Assembly (NCBI RefSeq): GCF_900205965.1
Contig: NZ_OAOF01000018.1
Span: 1-64,000, forward strand
Source of the DNA: Lacrimispora amygdalina
GTDB lineage: Bacteria; Bacillota; Clostridia; Lachnospirales; Lachnospiraceae
Length of the DNA: 64,000 nt
Reading direction: 5' to 3'
Both the position numbers and the translations under genes were made by a program. Of this stretch, positions 1 through 9,198 are shown piece after piece. Under the pieces are notes generated by a model. It was not told the origin of the DNA. It did not search any database and saw nothing but the letters and a program-made list of their open reading frames with translations. Positions within the stretch are counted from its first letter, which is position 1. The number at the start of each line of letters is the position of its first letter.

Positions 1-260
1 GTATACAATTACTTGTATTCGTTCTGAATTTTCTCATTCAAAGCCACTCAAACATGGCTTATTTATTAGAATTTTCAGGGTTTTACATACTGTTCAATCT
101 TCTGTTTTCAAAGTGCTTTGTGTTGTTATCTCTCTCAACAGCAACTCATTTAGTATATCATGTTGTTTCTGTCTTGTCAACACTTTTTTTATTTTCTTTT
201 TTACTGTTTTTCGACAGCTGGTATATAGTATCATAGGTTTTCATCTATGTCAACTACTTT
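1..260 (-). promoter_or_regulatory. rRNA operon leader with tandem promoters (rRNA genes beyond left edge)
   Basis: Read on the minus strand this gene-free stretch has a perfect -35 TTGACA (175-180), a 17-bp spacer and an extended -10 TGATATACT (hexamer 152-157). A second TTGACA lies upstream (248-253) with a weaker -10 (TACTAT, 225-230), again at 17 bp. An A/T-rich UP-like tract separates them. The roughly 150 nt after the first -10 contain no start codon with a Shine-Dalgarno and resemble the leader that precedes 16S rRNA in clostridia. A tRNA gene lies directly upstream. The rRNA genes themselves are not in the window, so the operon identity is inferred. Confidence 0.6.
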
Positions 261-302
261 TTTCACTGTCTAAAAGAAAAAAAATAATCATTTGGAAATG
301 AG

Positions 303-390
303 CGGAGAAAGAGGGATTTGAACCCTCGCGCCGGTTGCCCGACCTACACCCTTAGCAGGGGCGCCTCTTCGGCCTCTTGAGTATTTCTCC
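303..390 (-). tRNA. tRNA-Ser (anticodon GCU)
   Basis: The minus strand folds as a class II tRNA. The acceptor arms are GGAGAAA (384-390) and TTTCTCC (304-310), with discriminator G at 303. The anticodon loop CTGCTAA gives anticodon GCU (reads AGC/AGU). A long variable arm typical of serine tRNAs follows, then a T-arm with GGTTCAAATCC. The 3' CCA is not encoded (CTC follows the discriminator). The gene lies between plsC and the rRNA leader. Confidence 0.95.
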
Positions 391-475
391 GTAGTTCTTA
401 ATCTCCATATGATTCGTCTATCAAATATATCTTTTCCAGACGCATTGACAATTATACAAGATATAAATCGACTTG

Positions 476-1189
476 TCAACCCATTTTTTGATTTATTTCT
501 TCCTGTATTCTGTCGTGTACCAATTCAGCAATCCGGGTTGTCTTCAAGTATTGATAATCCTCATAATACATGGGTTTTAAGAAGCTGACTACCACTTTCA
601 GTTTTCTGGAAGAATTCTCATCAAAGGGCTTGAAACTATCAATCAATGCAACTGGTATAATTGGACAACTGGCATTAACCGCACTTTTAAACGTTCCTCC
701 CTTAAATGGCAGTAATTGGTTTCCATTCCTGCTACGGGTTCCCTCTGGGAAGATTACAAAATTCTTCTTCTCTTTTACCCCTGCTGTCATCTTAGATATA
801 ATCTCTAAGGATGCTTTTATATCCTGCCGGTCTATATAGAAACCATCCAGAGCTTTTATAACCTGTTTTACTAAAATCAGATTGGCTGCCTCTTTTTTTA
901 CAACTACACTTAGAGGTTTGGGACAAGCTTCCATAATTGCCAGCATATCAAACAATCCCTGGTGGTTTGGAAAAAGTATAAAACCATTCTCAGAAGGCAG
1001 ATTTTCAATTCCATGAACGATAACTTCCACACGACCTGACTTATTAACTTTCTTTACTACATTACGAATATATTCATAACGCTCCTTGTGTGTATAATTC
1101 TCTTCCTCAATGCCCATCTTACGGATTTTATAAAACCAAACGGGTACCCTGTAAAAATTTCTTACTACCATATAAAAAATTCGGTTCAT
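476..1189 (-). CDS. plsC: PlsC-family 1-acyl-sn-glycerol-3-phosphate acyltransferase
   Basis: This 237-residue protein should transfer an acyl chain to lysophosphatidate to make phosphatidate, at the cytoplasmic face of the membrane. The acyltransferase signature NHQGLFD (NHx4D) is at residues 75-81 and the substrate-binding FPEGTRS motif is at 147-153. The N-terminus has a short hydrophobic/basic segment rather than a clear transmembrane pair. The gene starts 8 bp after the fumarase beta gene ends and is probably the third gene of that operon. An AGAGAGG sequence lies about 13 bp before the ATG, inside the end of the upstream gene. The closest PlsC paralogue cannot be decided from sequence alone. 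Confidence 0.85.
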   Translation of the reverse strand: MNRIFYMVVRNFYRVPVWFYKIRKMGIEEENYTHKERYEYIRNVVKKVNKSGRVEVIVHGIENLPSENGFILFPNHQGLFDMLAIMEACPKPLSVVVKKEAANLILVKQVIKALDGFYIDRQDIKASLEIISKMTAGVKEKKNFVIFPEGTRSRNGNQLLPFKGGTFKSAVNASCPIIPVALIDSFKPFDENSSRKLKVVVSFLKPMYYEDYQYLKTTRIAELVHDRIQEEINQKMG

Positions 1190-1197
1190 GAAATGGT

Positions 1198-1749
1198 CTA
1201 TTCCTCTCTAAATTGTGCTATCGCAGTTTCATATAGATTATTTCCTTTGCTGTCAATCACAACGATTACAGGAAAATCCTTAACTTCCAGACATCTGACC
1301 GCCTCTGTCCCCAGATCGTCATATGCAATCACCTTGGATGTGCTGATGCATTTGGAAAGTAGTGCACCTGCCCCGCCTACTGCTGCAAAGTAAACAGACT
1401 GATTTCTTATAATAGAATCTATTACTTCCTTACTTCTTTTTCCTTTCCCAATCATTGCTCCAAGTCCTAAATCCAGAAGCTGGGGCGTATACCGGTCCAT
1501 ACGGCTGGCTGTTGTCGGACCTGCAGATCCAATGGGTCGCCCCTCTCTTGCTGGTGATGGCCCCATATAATAAATAATATTACCTTTCATATCGAACGGC
1601 AGTGCTTCCTTATTGTCCAGTGCCTCTTTCATTCTTTTATGTGCAGCATCTCTGGCTGTATAGATAGTTCCTGTAAGATAAACATAATCTCCAGCATTTA
1701 ATTTTTGAACATCTTCTCTGCTGACTGGAGCTTTCATATGATAATCCAT
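1198..1749 (-). CDS. fumB: Fumarate hydratase class I, beta (C-terminal) subunit
   Basis: This 183-residue subunit pairs with the alpha subunit upstream to hydrate fumarate to malate; tartrate dehydratase is the nearest alternative. It carries the beta-family stretch GPTTASRMDRYTP and a conserved glycine-rich segment (YFAAVGGAGALL). The open frame extends to 1812, but I start it at ATG 1749 because GGGAGG lies 6 bp upstream and the protein then begins MDYHMKAP, as in relatives. That leaves a 26-bp gap after the alpha gene instead of an overlap. Split alpha/beta class I fumarases are usual in anaerobic Firmicutes. The symbol is by analogy. Confidence 0.88.
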   Translation of the reverse strand: MDYHMKAPVSREDVQKLNAGDYVYLTGTIYTARDAAHKRMKEALDNKEALPFDMKGNIIYYMGPSPAREGRPIGSAGPTTASRMDRYTPQLLDLGLGAMIGKGKRSKEVIDSIIRNQSVYFAAVGGAGALLSKCISTSKVIAYDDLGTEAVRCLEVKDFPVIVVIDSKGNNLYETAIAQFREE

Positions 1750-1775
1750 GGTTTCCTCCCTTATCTGGTTTATTC

Positions 1776-2618
1776 CTATAAGATTCTGTGAACATGCCTG
1801 TTTACATGACAACAGATATTAACAGCCACAGGAAGGCCTGCTATGTGGGTCGCATAGGTCTCAATATTGACTGCGAGCGCAGTTACAGTTCCCCCTAATC
1901 CTCCAGGTCCAATTCCCAGTTTATTGATCTTAACTAGCATTTCTTCTTCCAGTTCTCTTACATATGGAACGGAGGGTTTTTCATTTAAATCTCTGGTCAG
2001 TGCATGCTTTGCCATCTGGGCGCACTTTTCAAATGTTCCTCCAATTCCCACACCTACTACCATTGGGGGACATGCATTGGGTCCTGCTTCCCTTACTGCT
2101 GTAAGTATGGATTGCTTTACTCCATCCAGTCCATCAGCGGGTTTTAACATAAAAACACGGCTCATATTTTCACTTCCAAACCCTTTTGGAGCTACAGTGA
2201 TATCAATCTCATCTCCCTGCACAATCTCATAATGTATTACTGCTGGTGTATTATCCTTTGTATTAATCCGTTCTATTGGTTCAACTATGGATTTCCTTAA
2301 ATAGCCTTCTGCATATCCTTCCCGAACTCCCTGATTAACGGCATCAGTCAGGTTGTTTCCTTCTATATGTACATCCTGCCCGATTTTTAAAAATATGACT
2401 GCCATACCGGTATCCTGGCATATGGGAATGTGATCTTCTCTTGCTATGTCTAAGTTTTCTTTCAGCTGTCCAAAAATCTGTTTTCCCAAAGTGGATTTTT
2501 CTTTTTTAGCTGACTGCATAAACAGTTCTTCCATATCCTTTGACAGAACATGATTTGCTTCTATGCACATTTCTTTAATATTCTTTGTGATTTCTTCTGC
2601 TTTTACGGTTCTGATCAT
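1776..2618 (-). CDS. fumA: Fumarate hydratase class I, alpha (N-terminal) subunit
   Basis: This 280-residue catalytic subunit should carry the oxygen-sensitive [4Fe-4S] cluster. Candidate ligand cysteines are in ICQDTG (C67), GPNACPP (C183) and near the C-terminus (NICCHVNRH). It is the full length of the alpha half, with the beta half encoded separately just downstream. GGAGG precedes the ATG. A likely promoter (TTGATT 2680-2685, 17 bp, TATGAT 2657-2662) sits between it and the terminator of the Rrf2 gene. L(+)-tartrate dehydratase subunit A is the alternative annotation for the same family. Confidence 0.88.
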   Translation of the reverse strand: MIRTVKAEEITKNIKEMCIEANHVLSKDMEELFMQSAKKEKSTLGKQIFGQLKENLDIAREDHIPICQDTGMAVIFLKIGQDVHIEGNNLTDAVNQGVREGYAEGYLRKSIVEPIERINTKDNTPAVIHYEIVQGDEIDITVAPKGFGSENMSRVFMLKPADGLDGVKQSILTAVREAGPNACPPMVVGVGIGGTFEKCAQMAKHALTRDLNEKPSVPYVRELEEEMLVKINKLGIGPGGLGGTVTALAVNIETYATHIAGLPVAVNICCHVNRHVHRIL

Positions 2619-2656
2619 GGTATCCTCCAGATAATTGTTACTCCTGTTCTTACTTA

Positions 2657-2685
2657 ATCATATACGAATCATATAACGAAATCAA
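2657..2685 (-). promoter_or_regulatory. Predicted sigma-A promoter of the fumarase operon
   Basis: On the minus strand -35 TTGATT (2680-2685) and -10 TATGAT (2657-2662) are separated by 17 bp. They lie just after the Rrf2 terminator and 39 bp before the fumarase alpha start codon. Confidence 0.5.
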
Positions 2686-2687
2686 GA

Positions 2688-2722
2688 TAAAAAAAGGGGA
2701 ATGGCATTCACCACTCCCTCTT
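2688..2722 (-). terminator. Intrinsic terminator after the Rrf2 gene
   Basis: On the minus strand GGGAGTGG pairs with CCATTCCC (one G-U pair) around a 6-nt loop and is followed by a T-rich tract (CTTTTTTT). Confidence 0.7.
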
Positions 2723-2730
2723 GCTTACTC

Positions 2731-3159
2731 TTACTCTATCTTAAGCCGGTTCCGGATTAATTTTTCATGAATATCACTGATCGTAATCTGCTCCATTCTG
2801 TTTCTGCATATATCATTCAGCTCTCCATAGATCTCATCCATCACTCCGGACATCCCGGAAGCTACCATGCAGGGTTTGTTTACGTCTCCTGATTTCCATG
2901 AAGACGATACAAAGGCTACATCAAGTGCATCGCATATCTGCTTCAGATTTATCGTATCCGGATCTCCAATCAGATGATATCCTCCTTCCAGACCTTCTTT
3001 TGTTGCAATGATACCTGCCTTTTTCAGCTTTGCCATAACTTTTCTGATGCGGGCAGGATTGGTGCAGACGTTGGAAGCCAGTTCTTCACTGGATGTGGTA
3101 ATTTTCCTCTGATCCAGATATACCAGTCCGTGAACAGCTACTGCAAATTCACTTGTCAT
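2731..3159 (-). CDS. Rrf2-family transcriptional regulator
   Basis: This 142-residue protein has the Rrf2 fold. The N-terminal winged helix (EFAVAVHGLVYL...) includes the recognition region NPARIRKVMAKLKKAGI and the wing GLEGGYHL. Cysteines occur at VCTNP, QICD, KPCMV and DICRN, but they are not in the tight three-cysteine spacing of IscR/NsrR. It may therefore be a YwnA-like member without a classical cluster. It has its own promoter and terminator, so it is monocistronic. It lies upstream of the oxygen-sensitive fumarase genes, but regulation of them is only a guess. Confidence 0.85.
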   Translation of the reverse strand: MTSEFAVAVHGLVYLDQRKITTSSEELASNVCTNPARIRKVMAKLKKAGIIATKEGLEGGYHLIGDPDTINLKQICDALDVAFVSSSWKSGDVNKPCMVASGMSGVMDEIYGELNDICRNRMEQITISDIHEKLIRNRLKIE

Positions 3160-3221
3160 GCTAATCCCCCATTCTCATAAATCTTGCATCTTTATCTGTA
3201 ATAATTGTAGTTTCAGTTCGT

Positions 3222-3250
3222 ATCTTACCAATTTGTCATGTAATTGTCAA
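3222..3250 (-). promoter_or_regulatory. Predicted sigma-A promoter of the Rrf2 gene
   Basis: On the minus strand a perfect -35 TTGACA (3245-3250) and -10 TAAGAT (3222-3227) are separated by 17 bp. They lie 63 bp upstream of the Rrf2 start. Confidence 0.65.
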
Positions 3251-3272
3251 GGGCAGGATACGGAAAATAAAG

Positions 3273-4598
3273 TCACTGTTCCCTTTTATCTTTTATACGT
3301 ATAATAACTTCTTTAATTACACGATCATCCAGTTCAAGGATTGTATAATGATTTTTATCATCCTCCAACTCCATGGGAATCTGGTTTTCCATTGGAATAT
3401 AGCCCAACGATTCTATTAAATATCCTGAAAGTGTATCGCATGACGAATCAATTTTTCCGTGTAGAATCTCTTCAAGATCATAAAGTGAAATACTTCCTGA
3501 TACGCGAAACACGAATGGCTCCAGTTCTGTGAGCTGTGGTTTGGCTTCTTCATATTCATCATAAATATCTCCCACAATCTCTTCAATTAAATCTTCCATT
3601 GTTACAAGACCTGTGACCCCTCCATATTCGTCGATTAATACAGCCATCTTCCGATTATTTTTCTGCATTTCAAGAAACAGGTCATCGGTTTTCTTATTTT
3701 CCGGTATAAAATATGGTCTTTGGAGTATTGTCCGGATATCAATGTCTTCCAGATCCGTCCTGCTCATTTCTATTGTAAAATCTTTCATTGATAATATTCC
3801 GATAATATTATCAGCCTCACCCTCATACACAGGAATTCTGGAATGCCTGGTATTTAATATCTTATGAAGTATTTTATTCATGGGTTGAGCAATATCAATG
3901 GTTACCATATCCTGTCTTGGAATCATAATTTCTCTGGCTTTTTTATCATCAAAGAGAAATATGGATTTTATCATTTGTTCTTCTATCTTGTTAAATACTC
4001 CGCTTTCCCTTCCGGTCTGAAGCATGGATCTGATCTCTTCTTCCGAAACCTCCTCCTCCAGATTTTCCGTTTTCATTCCAAATAATCTTAACACACCGTT
4101 GGTGGATAACGATAACAGTCTGATAAACGGTGACATAACTTTCGATATAACATAAATGGGCCTTACTGCGAAAAGACTGAATTGTTCAGCCTTCTGCAGG
4201 GCAATTCGTTTTGGTACCAGCTCTCCGAAAACCAGATTAAAGTAGGAAAGAAGAATTGTGACTACCACCATAGATAACCCTCTTGCATAAGGTACATTTA
4301 ATAAATCCAGCTTATTTCCCAGAACCTGGGAAATACCGGTTGCTGCTGAAGCACTTGAGAAAAAACCTGCAAATGTAATTGCTACCTGGATGGTTGATAA
4401 GAATCCTGTGGAATCTTCTGAAAGCTTCTGAATGAGGGTTGCTTTTTTGTTTCCGCCGTCTGCTAACATGCGGATTCTGTTTTTATTGACCGATACCACG
4501 GCCATTTCTGCCCCTGCAAAAAATGCATTCATTATTGTAAGGGCAATGAGCAATAAAATCTGTGCGGTTATCTGAGACGCGCCAGGGTCCGTTCCCAA
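3273..4598 (-). CDS. CNNM/CorC hemolysin-family membrane protein with CBS pair
   Basis: This 441-residue protein has the standard order of the family. An N-terminal DUF21/CNNM membrane domain covers about residues 10-200 (signature AGAEMAVVSVNKNRIRML). A tandem CBS pair covers about 220-340 (IMIPRQDMVTID; VLIDEYGGVTGLVTMEDLIEEIVG). A C-terminal CorC_HlyC domain follows. Relatives are magnesium/cobalt-linked transporters or exporters; the older 'hemolysin' label is historical. It lies between gyrA and the Rrf2 gene with intergenic gaps on both sides and no sign of an operon. The ion specificity cannot be read from sequence. Confidence 0.85.
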   Translation of the reverse strand: MGTDPGASQITAQILLLIALTIMNAFFAGAEMAVVSVNKNRIRMLADGGNKKATLIQKLSEDSTGFLSTIQVAITFAGFFSSASAATGISQVLGNKLDLLNVPYARGLSMVVVTILLSYFNLVFGELVPKRIALQKAEQFSLFAVRPIYVISKVMSPFIRLLSLSTNGVLRLFGMKTENLEEEVSEEEIRSMLQTGRESGVFNKIEEQMIKSIFLFDDKKAREIMIPRQDMVTIDIAQPMNKILHKILNTRHSRIPVYEGEADNIIGILSMKDFTIEMSRTDLEDIDIRTILQRPYFIPENKKTDDLFLEMQKNNRKMAVLIDEYGGVTGLVTMEDLIEEIVGDIYDEYEEAKPQLTELEPFVFRVSGSISLYDLEEILHGKIDSSCDTLSGYLIESLGYIPMENQIPMELEDDKNHYTILELDDRVIKEVIIRIKDKREQ

Positions 4599-4628
4599 GT
4601 TTATATTCCTCCTTTATTTTGTATGAAA

Positions 4629-4681
4629 GAAAAAGTCTCAGGGTGCAGTAAAATATCTATTACTGCAGCCTGAGTCTTCGT
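4629..4681 (-). terminator. gyrA: Intrinsic terminator of the gyrA operon
   Basis: On the minus strand a long stem (GACTCAGG-TGCAGTAA against TTACTGCA-CCTGAGAC, with a small internal mismatch) is followed by CTTTTTC. It lies 12 bp after the gyrA stop codon. Confidence 0.8.
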
Positions 4682-4692
4682 TCGTGTTACTT

Positions 4693-7248
4693 TTATTCTT
4701 CTGTATCAGAGATTTCGTCTGTCTGCGGAATTTCCTCTGCATCTTCCAGATCCAGTTCATCTAAACCTTCTCCTTCGGATTTACTTCCGTCGTCCCTGAC
4801 CTTTGCTATGCTTGCAACAAAGATATCGGAATCCTGATCAATGTTCATCAGTTTAACACCGGATGTATTTCTGCCAATAACAGAAATATCATTCACCGAT
4901 ATCCTGATTACTATACCTTCTGTTGTAATGAGAAGCAGGTCATGATCATCCTGAACCAGCTTAGCTCCTACTATATCTCCAGTTTTCTCTGTAATCTTAT
5001 AGCACAGAACACCTTTTCCGCCTCTCCTCTGTGGAGTAAATTCATCAATAGGAGTTCTTTTGCCCATTCCATTTTCAGAGACAATTAATAGTTTTGGACC
5101 CTGAGAGTCCATCTGCATACCGACTACCTGATCATCATCATTCAGTTTCATACCGATTACACCTATGGAAACACGGCCTGTAATGCGCACATCTTTTTCG
5201 TGGAACCGGATACACTGACCTTTTTGGGTCACCAGGAATATATCTTTCGTATCATCAGTAGCTTTAACTTCAATCAACTCATCATTCTCACGGAGAACAA
5301 TTGCCTGAAGTCCGTTCTTTCTGACATTAGCGTAATCCATCATCGGGGTTTTCTTAACCATACCGTTTTTGGTAGCCATGAATAAGAACTTGCCATCATC
5401 ATATTCTTTCATTGGAATAATGGCTGTAATATTTTCTCCGGGAAGCATTTGAAGGAGATTTACTATGGCCGTTCCCCTGGAGGTCCGGCTTCCTTCCGGA
5501 ATCATATATGTTTTTAACCGGTATACCCTTCCCGTGTTGGTAAAGAACATGAGATAGTGATGGGTTGTTGTCATTATCAGATCTTCGATGTAGTCCTGAT
5601 CGATGGTCTGCATACCCTTAATACCTCTGCCTCCCCGGTTTTGATTCTTAAAATTATCTACGGACATTCTCTTGATGTAACCAAGTTTTGTCATTGCTAC
5701 GATGGTATTCTCTTCAGGAATTAAATCTTCCATGGACATATCGAATTCATCAAAGCCAATGGAGGTTCTTCTGTCATCTCCATATTTTGCGGAAATGATG
5801 CTGATCTCCTCTTTGATTACTCCCAGAAGCTTTTTCTCATCTGCAAGGATGGCCTTTAATTCAGCAATTTTTATCTCAAGCTCTTTGTATTCGTTTTCCA
5901 GTTTCTCTCTTTCCAGACCGGTAAGAGCTCTTAATCTCATATCAACGATAGCCTGAGACTGAGGATCGCTTAAACCGAAACGGTTCATAAGTTCTGCTTT
6001 TGCTATCTGTACATTCTGGGATGCTCTGATGATGTGTATCACTTCATCAATATTATCCAGTGCAATCAGCAAACCTTCCAAGATATGGGCCCGTTCTTCT
6101 GCTTTGTTTAAATCGTATCTGGTTCTTCTGGTTACAACTTCTTTCTGGTGATCCAGATAGTATTTTAACATCTCGACCAGATTTAACACTTTTGGTTCCA
6201 GTACACCAGAGTTATTCTTTACAAGAGCCAGCATATTTACACCGAATGTATCCTGAAGCTGGGTATGCTTTAACAGCTGGTTTAAAATAACATTGGAATT
6301 TGCGTCACGGCGGAGTTCAATGCAGATTCTCATACCGGTACGGTCTGATTCGTCACGCAGATCCGTAATACCATCAATTCTTTTATCTTTTACCAGTTCA
6401 GCAATTTTTTCAATCAGACGTGCCTTATTTACCATGTAAGGAAGTTCTGTTACGATAATACGGCTCTTTCCGTTGGGCATTGCTTCGATATCACTGACAG
6501 CTCTTACACGAATCTTACCTCTTCCTGTACGGTATGCCTCTTCGATTCCTCTTTTTCCCAGGATGGTTGCACCTGTAGGAAAGTCGGGTCCTTTAATAAT
6601 ATCCAGAACCTCTTCCATAGTGGTCTCTCTGTTTTCTTCCACCTGGTTGTCTATAATTTTTACAACAGCTCCAATGACCTCTCTCAGATTATGGGGAGGA
6701 ATATTGGTAGCCATACCTACTGCAATGCCTGATGTACCATTAACCAGAAGATTTGGATAACGGGAGGGAAGCACATCCGGCTCCCTCTCTGTCTCATCAA
6801 AGTTCGCACTGAAATCAACGGTATCTTTATTAATATCTGCAAGCATTTCCATGGAAATCTTACTTAAACGGGCTTCCGTATACCTCATGGCAGCTGCTCC
6901 GTCTCCATCCACAGAACCGAAGTTTCCATGCCCGTCTACCAGTGGATATCTGGTGGACCATTCCTGTGCTAAATTAACCAGGGCTCCGTAAATAGAGCTG
7001 TCACCATGAGGGTGATACTTACCCATGGTATCACCAACGATACGGGCACATTTACGATGTGGCTTATCCGGACCGTTGTTGAGCTCTATCATGGAATACA
7101 GGACTCTTCTCTGAACCGGTTTTAATCCGTCTCGGACATCCGGCAGCGCCCTGGAAACAATGACGCTCATGGCATAATCGATATACGATTTTTCCATGGT
7201 CTTTTTTAAGTCCACGTCATGAACTTTATCAAAGATATTTGGTTCCAT
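4693..7248 (-). CDS. gyrA: DNA gyrase subunit A
   Basis: This 851-residue subunit cuts and rejoins DNA in the A2B2 gyrase that introduces negative supercoils. The catalytic tyrosine is Y123 in AAMRYTEARLS. The quinolone-resistance segment reads HPHGDSSIYG (79-88). The six-bladed C-terminal wrapping domain holds a GyrA box QRRGGKG and a similar degenerate NRGGRG, followed by an acidic tail. It starts 14 bp after gyrB with a good ribosome-binding site. Residue 88, acidic in most gyrases (E. coli D87), is glycine here; see findings. Confidence 0.98.
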   Translation of the reverse strand: MEPNIFDKVHDVDLKKTMEKSYIDYAMSVIVSRALPDVRDGLKPVQRRVLYSMIELNNGPDKPHRKCARIVGDTMGKYHPHGDSSIYGALVNLAQEWSTRYPLVDGHGNFGSVDGDGAAAMRYTEARLSKISMEMLADINKDTVDFSANFDETEREPDVLPSRYPNLLVNGTSGIAVGMATNIPPHNLREVIGAVVKIIDNQVEENRETTMEEVLDIIKGPDFPTGATILGKRGIEEAYRTGRGKIRVRAVSDIEAMPNGKSRIIVTELPYMVNKARLIEKIAELVKDKRIDGITDLRDESDRTGMRICIELRRDANSNVILNQLLKHTQLQDTFGVNMLALVKNNSGVLEPKVLNLVEMLKYYLDHQKEVVTRRTRYDLNKAEERAHILEGLLIALDNIDEVIHIIRASQNVQIAKAELMNRFGLSDPQSQAIVDMRLRALTGLEREKLENEYKELEIKIAELKAILADEKKLLGVIKEEISIISAKYGDDRRTSIGFDEFDMSMEDLIPEENTIVAMTKLGYIKRMSVDNFKNQNRGGRGIKGMQTIDQDYIEDLIMTTTHHYLMFFTNTGRVYRLKTYMIPEGSRTSRGTAIVNLLQMLPGENITAIIPMKEYDDGKFLFMATKNGMVKKTPMMDYANVRKNGLQAIVLRENDELIEVKATDDTKDIFLVTQKGQCIRFHEKDVRITGRVSIGVIGMKLNDDDQVVGMQMDSQGPKLLIVSENGMGKRTPIDEFTPQRRGGKGVLCYKITEKTGDIVGAKLVQDDHDLLLITTEGIVIRISVNDISVIGRNTSGVKLMNIDQDSDIFVASIAKVRDDGSKSEGEGLDELDLEDAEEIPQTDEISDTEE

Positions 7249-7262
7249 TTTATTTCCTCCAA

Positions 7263-9176
7263 TTAAATATCAAGATTCTGTACGTATTTGGCATTCGCAT
7301 CGATAAATTCACGTCTTGGTTCTACCTGGTCACCCATCAGAGTTGAAAATGTTAAATCCATCTCGGACTGGGAATCTTCATCCATATTCACTCTTAAAAG
7401 AATTCTTCTTTCCGGATCCATGGTGGTTTCCCAAAGCTGTTCTGCATCCATCTCTCCCAGACCTTTGTAGCGCTGAATCTTATTGTTATTGTCTCTTCCC
7501 ACCTCTTTTAAGATGGAATCCAGTTCTTCATCGCTGTAAGCATACCATACTCTTTTATTTTTCTCAATTTTATATAATGGCGGCTGTGCCATATATACAT
7601 GACCTTTTTTGATCAGATCTGGCATAAACCTGTATAAGAAGGTCAATAGCAGGGTGCTGATATGAGCGCCGTCAACATCGGCATCCGTCATGATAATAAT
7701 TTTATGGTATCTTAATTTATTTAAATCAAAATCATCATGAATACCAGTTCCGAAAGCCGTAATCATGGCTCTGATTTCCGCGTTGGCGTAGATCTTATCC
7801 AGTCTGGCTTTTTCCACGTTTAGAATCTTACCGCGCAAAGGAAGAATGGCCTGGGTATTTCTGGACCGGGCTGTTTTTGCAGATCCGCCGGCACTGTCTC
7901 CCTCGACGATATAAATCTCACACTTTTCCGGATTCTTATCAGAACAGTCCGCAAGCTTGCCTGGAAGTGCCATACCTTCAAGCGCTGTCTTTCTTCTGGT
8001 TAAATCTCTTGCCTTTCTGGCAGCTGCTCTGGCTCTCTGTGCCAGTATGGATTTATCACAGATCGTCTTTGAAATTCCTGGATTCTGCTCCAGATAATAA
8101 GTCAGCTGTTCTCTTAAAAGACCGTCTACCGCACCTCTTGCTTCACTGTTACCAAGCTTCTGTTTGGTCTGTCCTTCAAACTGGGGTTCTTCAATCTTTA
8201 CACTGATAATAGCAGTCATACCTTCACGGATATCTTCTCCGGAGAGATTGGCTTCACTTTCTCTTAACAGCTTATTTTTTCTGGCGTAATCATTTAACGT
8301 AGTTGTCAGTGCATTCTTAAATCCAACCAGATGGGTTCCGCCTTCTGGCGTATTGATGTTATTTACAAAGCTGTAAATATTTTCTGTATAGGAATCATTA
8401 TGCTGAAGGGCTACTTCCACGTATACACCATCTTTTGTTCCTTCACAGTAAAATACCTGATCATAAAGAGGTGTTTTACCTTTGTTTAAATAGGTGACAA
8501 ATTCCTTAATTCCGCCTTCGTAATGAAATACATGCTCATGAGATTCTTCTCTTTCATCACGAAGAATTATTTTTAAGTTTTTCGTCAGAAAAGCAGTTTC
8601 TCTAAGACGTACTTTTAAAGTATCATAATCATAAACCGTTTCCTCAAAAATATCTTTATCAGGAAGGAATGTTACGGTAGTTCCATGCTCCTCAGGAGAA
8701 CAATCTCCAATTACCTTCAGAGGATACATGGTTTTCCCCTTCTCATAACGCTGCTTATAGATCTTTCCTTCCGTACGGATCTCTACTTCCAGCCACTCAG
8801 AAAGGGCATTTACAACTGATGCACCTACTCCGTGAAGTCCACCGGATACCTTGTATCCTCCACCGCCGAATTTTCCGCCGGCATGAAGGATTGTGAATGC
8901 TACTTCAACAGCGGGGATTCCAGCTTTTTTCTGAATTCCTACAGGGATTCCACGTCCGTCATCCACAACTGTTATGGAGTTGTCATTGTGAATAACTACT
9001 TCTATGCTGTCGCAGTATCCTGCAAGAGCCTCATCCACCGCGTTATCTACGATTTCGTATACCAGATGATGAAGTCCTCTGATTGATGTACTGCCGATAT
9101 ACATACCGGGTCTCTTTCTTACTGCCTCAAGCCCCTCTAATATCTGGATTTGATCTGCACCATATTCTTGACTCAT
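7263..9176 (-). CDS. gyrB: DNA gyrase subunit B
   Basis: This 637-residue ATPase subunit of gyrase has a GHKL ATP-binding domain (EIVDNAVDEALAGY, DDGRGIPVG, GGLHGVGASVVNALS). A Toprim domain carries EGDSAGG and the acidic DADVDG motif, and the C-terminal KGLGEMD segment follows. The open frame reaches 9209, but I start at ATG 9176 (MSQEYGADQIQ), the usual N-terminus; AGGAGG lies 12 bp upstream and the longer start would overlap recF more. With this start the end of recF (9199) is 22 bp away. It lacks the extra insertion of gamma-proteobacterial GyrB. Confidence 0.97.
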   Translation of the reverse strand: MSQEYGADQIQILEGLEAVRKRPGMYIGSTSIRGLHHLVYEIVDNAVDEALAGYCDSIEVVIHNDNSITVVDDGRGIPVGIQKKAGIPAVEVAFTILHAGGKFGGGGYKVSGGLHGVGASVVNALSEWLEVEIRTEGKIYKQRYEKGKTMYPLKVIGDCSPEEHGTTVTFLPDKDIFEETVYDYDTLKVRLRETAFLTKNLKIILRDEREESHEHVFHYEGGIKEFVTYLNKGKTPLYDQVFYCEGTKDGVYVEVALQHNDSYTENIYSFVNNINTPEGGTHLVGFKNALTTTLNDYARKNKLLRESEANLSGEDIREGMTAIISVKIEEPQFEGQTKQKLGNSEARGAVDGLLREQLTYYLEQNPGISKTICDKSILAQRARAAARKARDLTRRKTALEGMALPGKLADCSDKNPEKCEIYIVEGDSAGGSAKTARSRNTQAILPLRGKILNVEKARLDKIYANAEIRAMITAFGTGIHDDFDLNKLRYHKIIIMTDADVDGAHISTLLLTFLYRFMPDLIKKGHVYMAQPPLYKIEKNKRVWYAYSDEELDSILKEVGRDNNNKIQRYKGLGEMDAEQLWETTMDPERRILLRVNMDEDSQSEMDLTFSTLMGDQVEPRREFIDANAKYVQNLDI

Positions 9177-9198
9177 ATTTGTACGCTTCCTCCTGAAT

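Noticed and set aside
54..301. Short hydrophobic frames at the left edge
   Set aside because: They lie antisense to the predicted rRNA promoters and leader, are T-rich by composition, and lack ribosome-binding sites.
288..479. A 63-residue frame over the tRNA-Ser gene
   Set aside because: It is a translation of the tRNA and its flanks.
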